Assembly (NCBI RefSeq): GCF_000720475.1
Contig: NZ_JOAP01000006.1
Coordinates: 62,001 to 126,000, forward strand
Origin: Streptomyces aureocirculatus
GTDB lineage: Bacteria > Actinomycetota > Actinomycetes > Streptomycetales > Streptomycetaceae
DNA length: 64,000 nt
Direction of reading: 5' to 3'
The notes under the pieces are model-generated. The model did no database searches, had not been told where the DNA came from, and saw only the letters and a list, made by a program, of their open reading frames with translations. Positions 25,918-37,393 of this stretch are shown in pieces. Every line of letters begins with the position of its first letter. Positions within the stretch are counted from its first letter, which is position 1. The translations under genes and the position numbers were made by a program.

Positions 25918-26864
25918 AGCTCCATGAACGAGAACGGGTTCTCGGAGCCGTAGACCGGCGCGAAGCCCAGGCGCTGGAGGCGCTGGTCGGCGACGCACTG
26001 CAGGTACTCGCGCATCGAATCGGTGTTCATGCCGGGCAGACCGTCACCGCACAGGTCGCGCGCGAACTGCAGCTCGGCGTCGACCGCCTCCTTCAGCATG
26101 TCCGTGACCTGCTGCTCAAGCGCGTCGTCGAAGAGCTCCGGCTCCTCCTTGCGCACGGTGTCCACGACGTCGAAGGCGAAGCTCATGTGCATCGTCTCGT
26201 CACGGAACACCCAGTTGGTGCCGGTGGCCAGGCCGTGCAGCAGGCCCCGGCTGCGGAACCAGTAGACGTAGGCGAAGGCACCGTAGAAGAACAGGCCCTC
26301 GATGCACGCCGCGAAGCAGATCAGGTTCAGCAGGAAGCGGCGCCGGTCGGCCTGGGTCTCCAGGCGGTCCAGCTTCTCCACCGAGTCCATCCACCGGAAG
26401 CAGAACTCGGCCTTCTCCCGGATGGAGGGGATGTTCTCCACCGCCGCGAAGGCCGCGTTGCGGTCCTCGGGGTCGGGCAGATAGGTGTCGAGCAGCGTCA
26501 GATAGAACTGGACGTGCACGGCCTCCTCGAAGAGCTGCCGGCTCAGATAGAGCCGCGCCTCGGGGGAGTTGATGTGCTTGTACAGGGTGAGGACGAGGTT
26601 GTTCGCCACGATCGAGTCGCCGGTCGCGAAGAACGCGACCAGGCGGCCGATCAGGTGCTGCTCCTCGGGCGTCATCTTCGCCAGGTCGGTCACGTCCGAG
26701 TGGAGGTCGACCTCCTCGACGGTCCAGGTGTTCTTGATCGCGTCGCGGTAGCGCTCGTAGAAGTCCGGGTAGCGCATCGGGCGCAGCGTCAGCTCGAAGC
26801 CGGGGTCGAGCAGGTTCTTCTCACCACTGGTGTTCGTGGTGTGCAGTTCGGACTGGGACGTCAC
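25821..26864 (-). CDS. nrdB: Class Ia ribonucleotide reductase small subunit
   Basis: A 347-residue R2 protein carrying the di-iron-tyrosyl radical cofactor. Ligands are visible: Asp in FFATGDSIVANN, the first E..H pair in LFEEAVHVQFY, Glu in CIEGLFFYGAF and the second E..H pair in FRDETMHMSFAFD. The radical Tyr is the one seven residues after the first Glu (EAVHVQFY), as in E. coli Tyr122. GTG start at 26864 overlaps the nrdA stop (GTGA), so translation is coupled. Confidence 0.95.
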   Translation of the reverse strand: MTSQSELHTTNTSGEKNLLDPGFELTLRPMRYPDFYERYRDAIKNTWTVEEVDLHSDVTDLAKMTPEEQHLIGRLVAFFATGDSIVANNLVLTLYKHINSPEARLYLSRQLFEEAVHVQFYLTLLDTYLPDPEDRNAAFAAVENIPSIREKAEFCFRWMDSVEKLDRLETQADRRRFLLNLICFAACIEGLFFYGAFAYVYWFRSRGLLHGLATGTNWVFRDETMHMSFAFDVVDTVRKEEPELFDDALEQQVTDMLKEAVDAELQFARDLCGDGLPGMNTDSMREYLQCVADQRLQRLGFAPVYGSENPFSFMELQGVQELTNFFERRPSAYQVAVEGSVSFDDEF

Positions 26865-29383
26865 TGGCAGGCCTCGCAGGACTCGGGGTTTTCCAGGGAG
26901 CAGGCGACCGCCTCGGGGTCGCTCGCCTGCTGGGGGACGGGGGCGGGGGCGGGGGTGGCCGTGGCGGCGGAGCCCCCGGCCGCGCGGGCGATGCGCGTCG
27001 CCGGGCGCGAGCGCAGGTAGTACGTGGTCTTCAGGCCGCGCTGCCAGGCGTAGGCGTACATCGAGGAGAGCTTGCCGATGGTCGGCGTCTCCAGGAACAG
27101 GTTCAGGGACTGCGCCTGGTCCAGGAACGGCGTGCGGTCGGCGGCCATGTCGATGAGCCCCCGCTGCGGGATCTCCCAGGCCGTGCGGTACAGCGTCCGG
27201 ACCTCCTCGGGCACCCGGTCGAAGCCCTGCACCGAGCCGTTGGCCTCGCGCAGCGCCTCCCTGGTCTGCGCGTCCCACACGCCGAGCCGCTTGAGCTCCT
27301 CCACCAGGTAGGTGTTGACCTGGAGGAACTCGCCGGACAACGTCTCGCGCTTGAACAGGTTGGAGACCTGCGGCTCGATGCACTCGTACACACCCGCGAT
27401 GGACGCGATGGTGGCGGTCGGCGCGATGGCCAGGAGCAGCGAGTTGCGCATGCCCGTGGCGGCGACGCGCTCCCGCAGCGCCGCCCACCGCTCGGGCCAG
27501 GTGAGCCGCACGCCGTAGTGGTCGGGGTGCAGGACACCGCGCGCGGTGCGGGTCTTCTCCCAGGCGGGGAGGGGGCCGTTGCGCTCGGCGAGGTCGGCGG
27601 ACGCCTCGTACGCGGAGAGCATCACGCGCTCGGCGATCCGGGTGGAGAGGGCGCGCGCCTCGGGCGCGTCGAAGGGCAGCTTCAACTGGAAGAAGACGTC
27701 CTGGAGGCCCATGGCGCCGAGGCCCACCGGACGCCACTTGCTGTTCGAGCGCTCGGCCTGCTCGGTGGGGTAGAAGTTGATGTCGACGACCCGGTCGAGG
27801 AAGGTGACGGCGGTGCGCACGGTGGCGTCGAGCCGCTCCCAGTCGATGTCGCCCGCCGCGATGTCCACGAACGCGCCGAGGTTCACCGAGCCCAGGTTGC
27901 ACACGGCCGTCTCATCGTCGTCCGTGACCTCCAGGATCTCCGTGCAGAGGTTGGAGGAGTGGACGGTGTGGCCGGGCTCCGCGGTCTGGTTGGCGGTGCG
28001 GTTGGCGGTGTCCTTGAAGGTCATCCAGCCGTTGCCGGTCTGCGCGAGGGTGCGCATCATCCGGCCGTACAGGTCGCGCGCGGGGATGGTCTTCCGCGCG
28101 AGACCCGCCGCCTCCGCCTTCCGGTACGCGGCGTCGAACTCCTCGCCCCACAGGTCGACCAGCTCGGGCACGTCGGCGGGGGAGAACAGCGACCACGGCT
28201 TGTCGGCGGCGACGCGGCGCATGAACTCGTCCGGGATCCAGTGCGCCAGGTTCAGGTTGTGGGTGCGCCGGGCGTCCTCGCCGGTGTTGTCCCGCAGCTC
28301 CAGGAACTCCTCGATGTCGGAGTGCCAGGTCTCCAGGTAGACGGCGGCGGCGCCCTTGCGCCTGCCGCCCTGGTTCACCGCGGCGACGGAGGCGTCGAGG
28401 GTCTTCAGGAACGGCACGATGCCGTTGGAGTGCCCGTTGGTGCCGCGGATCAGCGAGCCGCGCGAGCGGATGCGGGAGTACGAGAGCCCGATGCCGCCCG
28501 CGTGCTTGGAGAGCCGCGCCACCTGGTGGTACCGGTCGTAGATGGAGTCCAGCTCGTCGAGCGGCGAGTCGAGCAGGTAGCAGCTCGACATCTGCGGGTG
28601 CCGGGTGCCGGAGTTGAAGAGCGTGGGCGAGGACGGCAGATAGTCCAGGCGGCTCATCAGGCCGTACAGGGAGGCGACCTCGTCGAGCGCCCGCTCGCTC
28701 TCGTTCTCGGCGAGACCCGCGGCCACGCGCAGCATGAAGTGCTGCGGCGTCTCGATGACCTTGCGGGTGATCGGGTGCCGCAGGAGGTAGCGGCTGTGCA
28801 GCGTGCGCAGGCCGAAGTAGCCGAAGCGGCGGTCGGCGCCGTCGGCGAGCGCGGCGTCCACGAGCGCGTCCAGGCGGGCGGTGTGCCGGAGGGTGAACTC
28901 GGCGGTGCGGTCCGCGATCAGGCCTTCGCGGTGGCCGACGGCGACCGAGTCGGAGAACGACGTGACGCCCTGGGAAGCGGCTTCCTCGCGGATGCCGATG
29001 CTCAGGAGCCGGGCGGCGAGCCGGGAGTAGGCGGGGTCCTCGGAGATGAGTCCGGCGGCGGCCTCGGTGGCCAGCTCCCGCAGCTCCTGCTCGTCGGCCT
29101 TCACCGAGCGGCCCCGCAGGGCGGCGGCGGCGACCCGGCCGGGGTCGGCGTCGGGGAGGTCGGCGGTGAGGTCGGTCAGGGTGCGCAGCAGGACGGCGCC
29201 GGGTCCTTCGGTGCCGGGTACGGCCTGTCCGGGCGCGGCCTGTCCGGGTCCTTCAGTGCCGGGCGCGGCCTGTCCGGGTACGGCCTGTCCGGGCTCGGCC
29301 TGTCCTGCCGGGGCCTGGTGGCCGGTCTCGGCGGGCTTCTGCTCGGCCTGCGCTGACGCTGGCTCGGCGGGCGCGATGGTCAC
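26861..29383 (-). CDS. nrdA: Class Ia ribonucleotide reductase large subunit
   Basis: An 840-residue R1 protein reducing ribonucleotides to deoxyribonucleotides. Active-site parts: SSCYLLDSPLDELD (redox Cys), LSKHAGGIGLSYSRIRSRG, HSSNLCTEI (Asn, radical Cys, Glu) and AVCNLGSVNL (second redox Cys); the C-terminal shuttle pair is CEAC (836-839). The first ~60 residues are a Gly/Gln/Ala/Pro-rich repeat (GQAVPGQAAPGTEGPG) unlikely to be part of the fold. GTG at 29383 follows GGGAGAG. Regulation: an adenosylcobalamin riboswitch in the 5' leader and two NrdR boxes upstream; in S. coelicolor B12 represses this operon through the riboswitch. Confidence 0.96.
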   Translation of the reverse strand: MTIAPAEPASAQAEQKPAETGHQAPAGQAEPGQAVPGQAAPGTEGPGQAAPGQAVPGTEGPGAVLLRTLTDLTADLPDADPGRVAAAALRGRSVKADEQELRELATEAAAGLISEDPAYSRLAARLLSIGIREEAASQGVTSFSDSVAVGHREGLIADRTAEFTLRHTARLDALVDAALADGADRRFGYFGLRTLHSRYLLRHPITRKVIETPQHFMLRVAAGLAENESERALDEVASLYGLMSRLDYLPSSPTLFNSGTRHPQMSSCYLLDSPLDELDSIYDRYHQVARLSKHAGGIGLSYSRIRSRGSLIRGTNGHSNGIVPFLKTLDASVAAVNQGGRRKGAAAVYLETWHSDIEEFLELRDNTGEDARRTHNLNLAHWIPDEFMRRVAADKPWSLFSPADVPELVDLWGEEFDAAYRKAEAAGLARKTIPARDLYGRMMRTLAQTGNGWMTFKDTANRTANQTAEPGHTVHSSNLCTEILEVTDDDETAVCNLGSVNLGAFVDIAAGDIDWERLDATVRTAVTFLDRVVDINFYPTEQAERSNSKWRPVGLGAMGLQDVFFQLKLPFDAPEARALSTRIAERVMLSAYEASADLAERNGPLPAWEKTRTARGVLHPDHYGVRLTWPERWAALRERVAATGMRNSLLLAIAPTATIASIAGVYECIEPQVSNLFKRETLSGEFLQVNTYLVEELKRLGVWDAQTREALREANGSVQGFDRVPEEVRTLYRTAWEIPQRGLIDMAADRTPFLDQAQSLNLFLETPTIGKLSSMYAYAWQRGLKTTYYLRSRPATRIARAAGGSAATATPAPAPVPQQASDPEAVACSLENPESCEACQ
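29203..29310. repeat. ~15-bp repeats encoding the NrdA N terminus
   Basis: Seen on the plus strand as recurring GGGTACGGCCTGTCC and GGGCGCGGCCTGTCC words, interspersed with CCGGGTCCTTC(A/G)GTG. On the coding strand they specify the Gly/Gln/Ala/Pro-rich leader of NrdA. Confidence 0.8.
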
Positions 29384-29526
29384 GTGGTGCTCTCCCTCGC
29401 TCGGCTCTGGGCCTTCGGGGAGGGGAAGGGCACGCGTGCGCCCGCGCAGGGGCGACTCCGCGTCCACCAACCCATTCCACGAGGCCCGGACGTCTCGGTA
29501 CCCGGACCGGACGATCCGGGTACGCC

Positions 29527-29640
29527 GTCGGCAGGTCGTCGGACTCACTGGCACAGGGTGTGGCGCGAGCGCCCAAATGCGTACCAGTACACCGTTGCGG
29601 GACAGTTCCGGACTTGCACCGGATTCCCCTGCGGCGACAG
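29527..29640 (-). ncRNA. Cobalamin (adenosylcobalamin) riboswitch in the nrdA leader
   Basis: On the minus strand the core GGGAATCCGGTGCAAGTCC, then GGAACTGTCCCGCAACGGT, is the classic B12 element centre. It is followed ~80 nt later by the B12 box GCCAGTGAGTCCGACGACC-TGCC. It lies ~145-255 nt upstream of the nrdA start. Established knowledge: the same element in S. coelicolor switches off nrdABS when B12 supports the class II enzyme. Outer boundaries are approximate. Confidence 0.92.
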
Positions 29641-29648
29641 CGAGCACG

Positions 29649-29696
29649 AGCATACATCTTGTGTCCGGTGGTGCGGGGCATGCCCACATCTTGTGT
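29649..29696 (-). promoter_or_regulatory. Tandem NrdR boxes of the nrdAB operon
   Basis: Minus-strand 16-mers ACACAAGATGTGGGCA (29681-29696) and ACACAAGATGTATGCT (29649-29664), 32 bp apart, about three helical turns, as known for NrdR box pairs. A TATGCT hexamer within the proximal box could be the -10, so NrdR would occlude the promoter. Confidence 0.82.
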
Positions 29697-29734
29697 CGGG
29701 TGTGTTGCCCGCCACCCCAGGGCAGACACGACAA

Positions 29735-29763
29735 ACGGGCCGCCGAACGAATCGGCGGCCCGT
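29735..29763 (-). terminator. Hairpin terminator downstream of mctP
   Basis: A 12-bp stem ACGGGCCGCCGA / TCGGCGGCCCGT with a 5-nt loop, ~75 bp past the mctP stop and upstream of the NrdR boxes, insulating the two units. Confidence 0.82.
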
Positions 29764-29835
29764 GTCACGTACGGGAATCCCCTACGGAAGGGGTGGGAAA
29801 AGACTACTGGCTCAGTGGCTCGGGCCAGTACCGGA

Positions 29836-31461
29836 TCAGTGCCCCGAACCCGCCCCCATGGTGGGCAGCTCGACCTTCACGCCCTTGTCCCCGGCGTCGG
29901 CGGTGTAGTCCTCGGGGGAGGTCTCGTCGATGCCCTCGGGGGCCTTGAGAGCCTTCAGGACGAAGGTGAGGACCACGGTCACGACCACGTTCAGGACGAA
30001 GGCCGTCAGGCCGATGTAGCCGATCTCACCGATGCCCGGGATCTCCTTGGACGAGCCGCCGAAGTGCGCTTGCGTCGGCGAGGCCACCCCGTACGCGGCG
30101 ACCGTTCCGTAGATCATGCCGACCGCCCAGCCCGCGAGCAGCGCCCACCGGTGGAACCAGCGGGTGAACAGGCCGCCGACGAGCGCGGGCATGGTCTGCA
30201 GGATCCAGATGCCGCCGAGCAACTGGAAGTTGATCGCGACGGTCTTGTCCATGGTGAGCACGAAGGCGAGCGCGCCCACCTTCACCAGGAGCGAGACCAG
30301 CTTGGAGACCTTGGTCTCCTGTGCCGGGGTCGCGTCGGGGCGGATGAAGTCCCGGTAGATGTTGCGGGTGAAGAGATTCGCTGCCGCGATGGACATGATG
30401 GCGGCGGGCACGAGCGCGCCGATGCCGATCGCCGCGAAGGCGACCCCGGTGAACCAGTCCGGGAACATGTCCTCGAAGAGCTGCGGAATGGCCAACTGCC
30501 CGTTCTCGACCTTGACTCCGGCGGCGATCGCCATGAAGCCGAGCAGTGCGAGCAGGCCGAGCATCAGGGAGTACAGCGGCAGGATGGTGGTGTTGCGGCG
30601 GATCACGTCGCGGCTGCGCGAGGAGAGCGTCGCGGTGATCGAGTGCGGGTACATGAAAAGGGCGAGCGCGGAGCCGAGCGCCAGGGTGGCGTAGGTCCAG
30701 GTGCCCGCGTCACCCGGCACCAGAGCCCCGACCGGCTTCCCGGTGGCCTCGTTCGTCGCGGAGAACTTCTCGTTGGCCGCCTGGAAGATCTCGTCGAAGC
30801 CGCCGAGCTTGATCGGGATGTAGATGATGGCCACCGCGATCACGATGTAGATCAGGGTGTCCTTCACGAACGCGATCAGCGCGGGTGCCCGCAGTCCTGA
30901 CGAGTACGTGTACGCGGCGAGCACGCCGAAGGCGATGAGCAGCGGCAGGTCCTTGATGAACCAGTTGGTGTCCTCGCCGCCGCCGACGCCCATCACGTCC
31001 AGGACGGCCTGGATGCCGACCAGTTGGAGCGCGATGTACGGCATGGTCGCGAGGATGCCGGTGATCGCCACGGCGAGGGAGAGCCCCTTGGAGCCGAAGC
31101 GCCCGCGGACGAAGTCCGAGGTGGTGACGTACCCGTGCTTGTGCGAGACGGACCACAGACGGGGCAGGAAGGTGAAGATCAGCGGGTAGACCAGGATGGT
31201 GTAGGGCACGGCGAAGAAGCCGGCCGCGCCCGCCGCGTAGATCGCCGCGGGGACGGCCACGAAGGTGTACGCGGTGTAGAGGTCGCCGCCGAGCAGGAAC
31301 CAGGTCACCCAGGTCCCGAACGACCGGCCGCCCAGGCCCCACTCGTCGAGGCTGTCGCTCTCGGCCCTGCGCCAGCGGGCCGCGAGGAAGCCCATGACGG
31401 TGACGGCGATGAAGAAGAAGATGAAGACGGCGAGTGCGACGCCGTTGACGCCGTCGTTCAC
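29836..31461 (-). CDS. mctP: MctP-like monocarboxylate/sodium:solute symporter
   Basis: A 541-residue SSS-family transporter with about 13 hydrophobic helices, resembling MctP (uptake of lactate, pyruvate, propionate and similar). Landmarks: WGLGGRSFGTWVTWFLLGGDLYTAYTF (~40-66), LRAPALIAFVKD (~190) and ALFMYPHSITATLSSRSRDVIRRN (~285). GTG start at 31461 overlaps the stop of the small DUF3311 gene, so the two are probably one system. The hydrophilic C-terminal tail (ETSPEDYTADAGDKG) is cytoplasmic by inference. Confidence 0.88.
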   Translation of the reverse strand: MNDGVNGVALAVFIFFFIAVTVMGFLAARWRRAESDSLDEWGLGGRSFGTWVTWFLLGGDLYTAYTFVAVPAAIYAAGAAGFFAVPYTILVYPLIFTFLPRLWSVSHKHGYVTTSDFVRGRFGSKGLSLAVAITGILATMPYIALQLVGIQAVLDVMGVGGGEDTNWFIKDLPLLIAFGVLAAYTYSSGLRAPALIAFVKDTLIYIVIAVAIIYIPIKLGGFDEIFQAANEKFSATNEATGKPVGALVPGDAGTWTYATLALGSALALFMYPHSITATLSSRSRDVIRRNTTILPLYSLMLGLLALLGFMAIAAGVKVENGQLAIPQLFEDMFPDWFTGVAFAAIGIGALVPAAIMSIAAANLFTRNIYRDFIRPDATPAQETKVSKLVSLLVKVGALAFVLTMDKTVAINFQLLGGIWILQTMPALVGGLFTRWFHRWALLAGWAVGMIYGTVAAYGVASPTQAHFGGSSKEIPGIGEIGYIGLTAFVLNVVVTVVLTFVLKALKAPEGIDETSPEDYTADAGDKGVKVELPTMGAGSGH

Positions 31462-31739
31462 CGGGACGCCCTTTCGCTGAGGTCCTGGGAGTCCCGGAGA
31501 GCCTTGCGGGCGCGCTGGTCACGCTGCCACAGTTGGTACGCGATCATCGTGAGCACGGTCGATATGAGGACCCACAGCATCTGGTACCAGTAGAAGAAGG
31601 GGATGCCGATGAAGGTCGGGTCGGCCTTCGCGTAGGAGCTCACCCAGAGCATCGCCACGAAGGGTGCGACGAGGCACAGGGCGATGACCACCCGGACCGG
31701 TGTGACCACCGGTGGACTCACTTCAGGCGCATCTGGCAT
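31458..31739 (-). CDS. DUF3311 small membrane protein, probable MctP partner
   Basis: A 93-residue protein with two hydrophobic helices (VRVVIALCLVAPFVAMLWVSSY ~16-37 and FYWYQMLWVLISTVLTMIAYQLW ~49-71) and a basic C terminus. Genes of this type regularly precede mctP-like symporters and are thought to be small accessory subunits. GGGAGCC upstream of the ATG; the stop overlaps mctP by four bases. Confidence 0.82.
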   Translation of the reverse strand: MPDAPEVSPPVVTPVRVVIALCLVAPFVAMLWVSSYAKADPTFIGIPFFYWYQMLWVLISTVLTMIAYQLWQRDQRARKALRDSQDLSERASR

Positions 31740-31818
31740 ACCGTGGCTCCCGTTCGCTCACTTATCCCATGCTTAACGTGCGGGAAATCTAAGCGACGGG
31801 TCTCGCGGTACGGAACCC

Positions 31819-31837
31819 CTGTCCGTATAACGGACAG
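31819..31837. promoter_or_regulatory. Perfect inverted repeat between ybdD and the mctP unit
   Basis: CTGTCCG-TATAA-CGGACAG, a 7-bp perfect palindrome. It could be a weak terminator for cstA-ybdD or an operator for the mctP unit. A closely related element (GTCCG-ATAA-CGGAC) occurs in the dasR-dasA spacer at ~35472. Confidence 0.5.
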
Positions 31838-31851
31838 ATCAAAATGCCCGC

Positions 31852-32052
31852 TCAGCAGCAGCGGAACCCTTGCCGGGGGTCCGACTCCTGCCGGTCCGTC
31901 CGCATCCGCTCGAACACGCGGCGGCTCGGCACGGTGGCGGCCGGATGGTCCTTGCGTACGTGCGCCACGTACCGCTCGTACGCGGACTCGTCCGTCAACT
32001 CCCGTACGTACCAACGGGCCCAGCGCGCCGCGCGGCGCAGCGCAGCGATCAT
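31852..32052 (-). CDS. ybdD: YbdD/YjiX-family small protein (DUF466)
   Basis: A 66-residue cytoplasmic protein with the family core WARWYVRELTDESAYERYVAHVRKDHPAATVPSRRVFERMR and C-terminal RCC. Proteins of this family accompany CstA/BtsT transporters and are needed for pyruvate transport in E. coli. The start overlaps the cstA stop by ATGA. Confidence 0.88.
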   Translation of the reverse strand: MIAALRRAARWARWYVRELTDESAYERYVAHVRKDHPAATVPSRRVFERMRTDRQESDPRQGFRCC

Positions 32053-34199
32053 GACGCGTCCCGGGGAGCCGCGGGCGCGGCCGACGCGGCGGCCAGCTCG
32101 GCCTTCTCCTCCGCGGTCGGGAAGAGACCCGCGGGGGCCACCGTCCTCGACTCCACGAACGGCGCCTCGCTCAGCTTCGAGGACAGCGGGTCGCGGACGT
32201 GTCGTACGCAGATGCGCAGCGCGTCCACGACGACGATGACGATGAGCAGCGCGAGGGCGGCCGAAAGCACACCGTCCACCGTGGAGTTGGTGACGACGGT
32301 GTGCATGTCGTCCATCGACTTGGCGGGCGGCAGGACCTTGCCGTCGTCGATGGCGTCCTGGTAGATCGAGCGCTGCTTGAAGAAGCCCACCCGTGGATCG
32401 CTGGAGAACACCTTCTGCCAGCTCGCGGTGAGCGTCACGGTGGCGTCCCAGGCCAGCGGCACCCCGGTGATCCAGGCCCACTTGAGGCGTCCGGACTTCA
32501 CGAGCAGGGTGGTGCAGACGGCGAGCGCGACCGCCGCGAGCAGTTGGTTGGCGATGCCGAAGATCGGGAAGAGCTGGTTGATGCCGCCGAGCGGCTCGTG
32601 CACGCCGACCCACAGGAAGTAGCCCCACGCACCGGTCACGGCGGCGCTGGTGAGGACGAGGCCCGGCTTCCAACCGATGTTCTTGAAGGGCTTGTAGACG
32701 TTGCCGAGCATGTCCTGGAGCATGAAGCGGCCCACGCGCGTGCCCGCGTCGAGCGCGGTCAGGATGAACAGCGCCTCGAACATGATCGCGAAGTGGTACC
32801 AGAACGCCCGCAGCGAGTCACCGGTGACCTTCGAGAAGATCTCGGACACGCCGATCGCGAGGGTGGGCGCGCCGCCCGTGCGCGAGAGCAGCGAACTCTC
32901 CTCGACGTTCTTGGCCGCCTGGGCCAAGTCCTCGGGGGAGATGGTGTATCCGAACCCCGCGACCGCCTTCGACGCCTCCTGCACGGTGTCGCCGACCACG
33001 CCCGCGGGCGCGTTCATCGCGAAGTACAGGCCGGGGTCGATGATGCTGGCGGCCACCAGGGCCATGATCGCCACCGCCGACTCCATCAGCATGGAGCCGT
33101 ACCCGATCATCCGGACCTGCGTCTCCTTCTGGATCATCTTCGGCGTCGTGCCGGAGGCGATCAGGGAGTGGAATCCGGAGAGCGCGCCGCATGCGATCGT
33201 GATGAAGACGAACGGGAAGAGCGAGCCCGCGAAGACCGGGCCGTCACCGCGCGAGGCGAAGTCGGTGACCGGGTCCATCTTCAACGTAGGCAGGGAGATG
33301 AGGACCCCGAGCGCGAGCAGCACGATGGTGCCGATCTTCATGAACGTCGACAGATAGTCGCGCGGCGCGAGCAGCATCCACACCGGCAGGATCGAGGCGA
33401 CGAAGCCGTACGCGACCAGCCAGATCACCAGTGTCGACGGCGCCAGCGTGAACGCGTCCGCCCACGACGACTCCGCCACCCACCGCCCCGCGACCAGCGC
33501 GAAGAGCAGCAGCGCGACGCCGATGAGCGACACCTCGCTGACCCTGCCGGGCCGCAGGACGCGCAGATAGAACCCCATGAACAGGGCGATCGGGATCGTC
33601 ATCGCGATGGAGAACGTGCCCCACGGCGACTCGGCGAGCGCGTTCACGATGACGAGGGCGAGCACCCCGAGCAGGATGATCATGATGGCGAAGGCGGCGA
33701 GCAGCGCCGCGGCGCCGCCGAAGGGACCGATCTCGTCGCGCGCCATCTGACCGAGCGAGCGGCCGTCGCGGCGCGTGGAGAAGAACAGCACCACCATGTC
33801 CTGCACGGCGCCCGCGAAGATCACGCCCGTGATGATCCAGATGGTGCCGGGCAGATAGCCCATCTGCGCGGCGAGCACGGGCCCGACGAGCGGCCCCGCC
33901 CCGGCGATCGCGGCGAAGTGGTGACCGAGCAGCACCCGCCGGTCGGTGGGGTGGTAGTCGATGCCGTTGTCGAGCCGCTCGGCGGGGGTGGCCCGGCGTT
34001 TGTCGACCTTCAGGACCTTGTGCGCGATGAACTTCGCGTAGAAGCGGTAGGCGATGGCGTACGAGCCGAGGGCGGCGGCCACCATCCAGGCGGCGGACAC
34101 CTCCTCGTCGCGGGAGAGCGCGAGTACGGTCCAGCCCGCGGCGCCGACCAGGCCGACGACTGTCCAGAGGGCGATGCTCTTGGGGTTGGCTGTGCGCAC
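32049..34199 (-). CDS. cstA: CstA-family peptide/pyruvate transporter
   Basis: A 716-residue carbon-starvation-A transporter with ~16 hydrophobic helices. Typical segments: LLGHHFAAIAGAGPLVGPVLAAQMGYLPGTIWI (~90-122), the QDMVVLFFSTRRDGRSLGQMA loop (~133), ACGALSGFHSLIASGTTPKMI (~335) and TALDAGTRVGRFMLQDMLG (~490). E. coli CstA imports peptides and pyruvate. GTG start at 34199 follows GGGAGG. ybdD overlaps its 3' end, then the DUF3311-mctP unit lies on the same strand, so two monocarboxylate systems sit together. Confidence 0.93.
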   Translation of the reverse strand: MRTANPKSIALWTVVGLVGAAGWTVLALSRDEEVSAAWMVAAALGSYAIAYRFYAKFIAHKVLKVDKRRATPAERLDNGIDYHPTDRRVLLGHHFAAIAGAGPLVGPVLAAQMGYLPGTIWIITGVIFAGAVQDMVVLFFSTRRDGRSLGQMARDEIGPFGGAAALLAAFAIMIILLGVLALVIVNALAESPWGTFSIAMTIPIALFMGFYLRVLRPGRVSEVSLIGVALLLFALVAGRWVAESSWADAFTLAPSTLVIWLVAYGFVASILPVWMLLAPRDYLSTFMKIGTIVLLALGVLISLPTLKMDPVTDFASRGDGPVFAGSLFPFVFITIACGALSGFHSLIASGTTPKMIQKETQVRMIGYGSMLMESAVAIMALVAASIIDPGLYFAMNAPAGVVGDTVQEASKAVAGFGYTISPEDLAQAAKNVEESSLLSRTGGAPTLAIGVSEIFSKVTGDSLRAFWYHFAIMFEALFILTALDAGTRVGRFMLQDMLGNVYKPFKNIGWKPGLVLTSAAVTGAWGYFLWVGVHEPLGGINQLFPIFGIANQLLAAVALAVCTTLLVKSGRLKWAWITGVPLAWDATVTLTASWQKVFSSDPRVGFFKQRSIYQDAIDDGKVLPPAKSMDDMHTVVTNSTVDGVLSAALALLIVIVVVDALRICVRHVRDPLSSKLSEAPFVESRTVAPAGLFPTAEEKAELAAASAAPAAPRDAS

Positions 34200-34340
34200 G
34201 GGCCGTCCTCCCGTTCACGTTCATGCGGTGACGGGAGGACGGTAGGGCAGGAATGTGATCTGCGCCATGGGGCGGGCGGGACTGTGCCCGTACGGGTTCT
34301 CGCGGGGTGCTCGTGCGATGCCCGTACGAGCGCCGCGCGG

Positions 34341-37318
<2,978 letters not shown>

Positions 37319-37393
37319 CCGGTCGCGGCGTCCCCCGGGCTGCCACAGGTGCCCCCGCGCCGCCCCCGGCGCTTCGCGTTGCCCACGAAAGAG

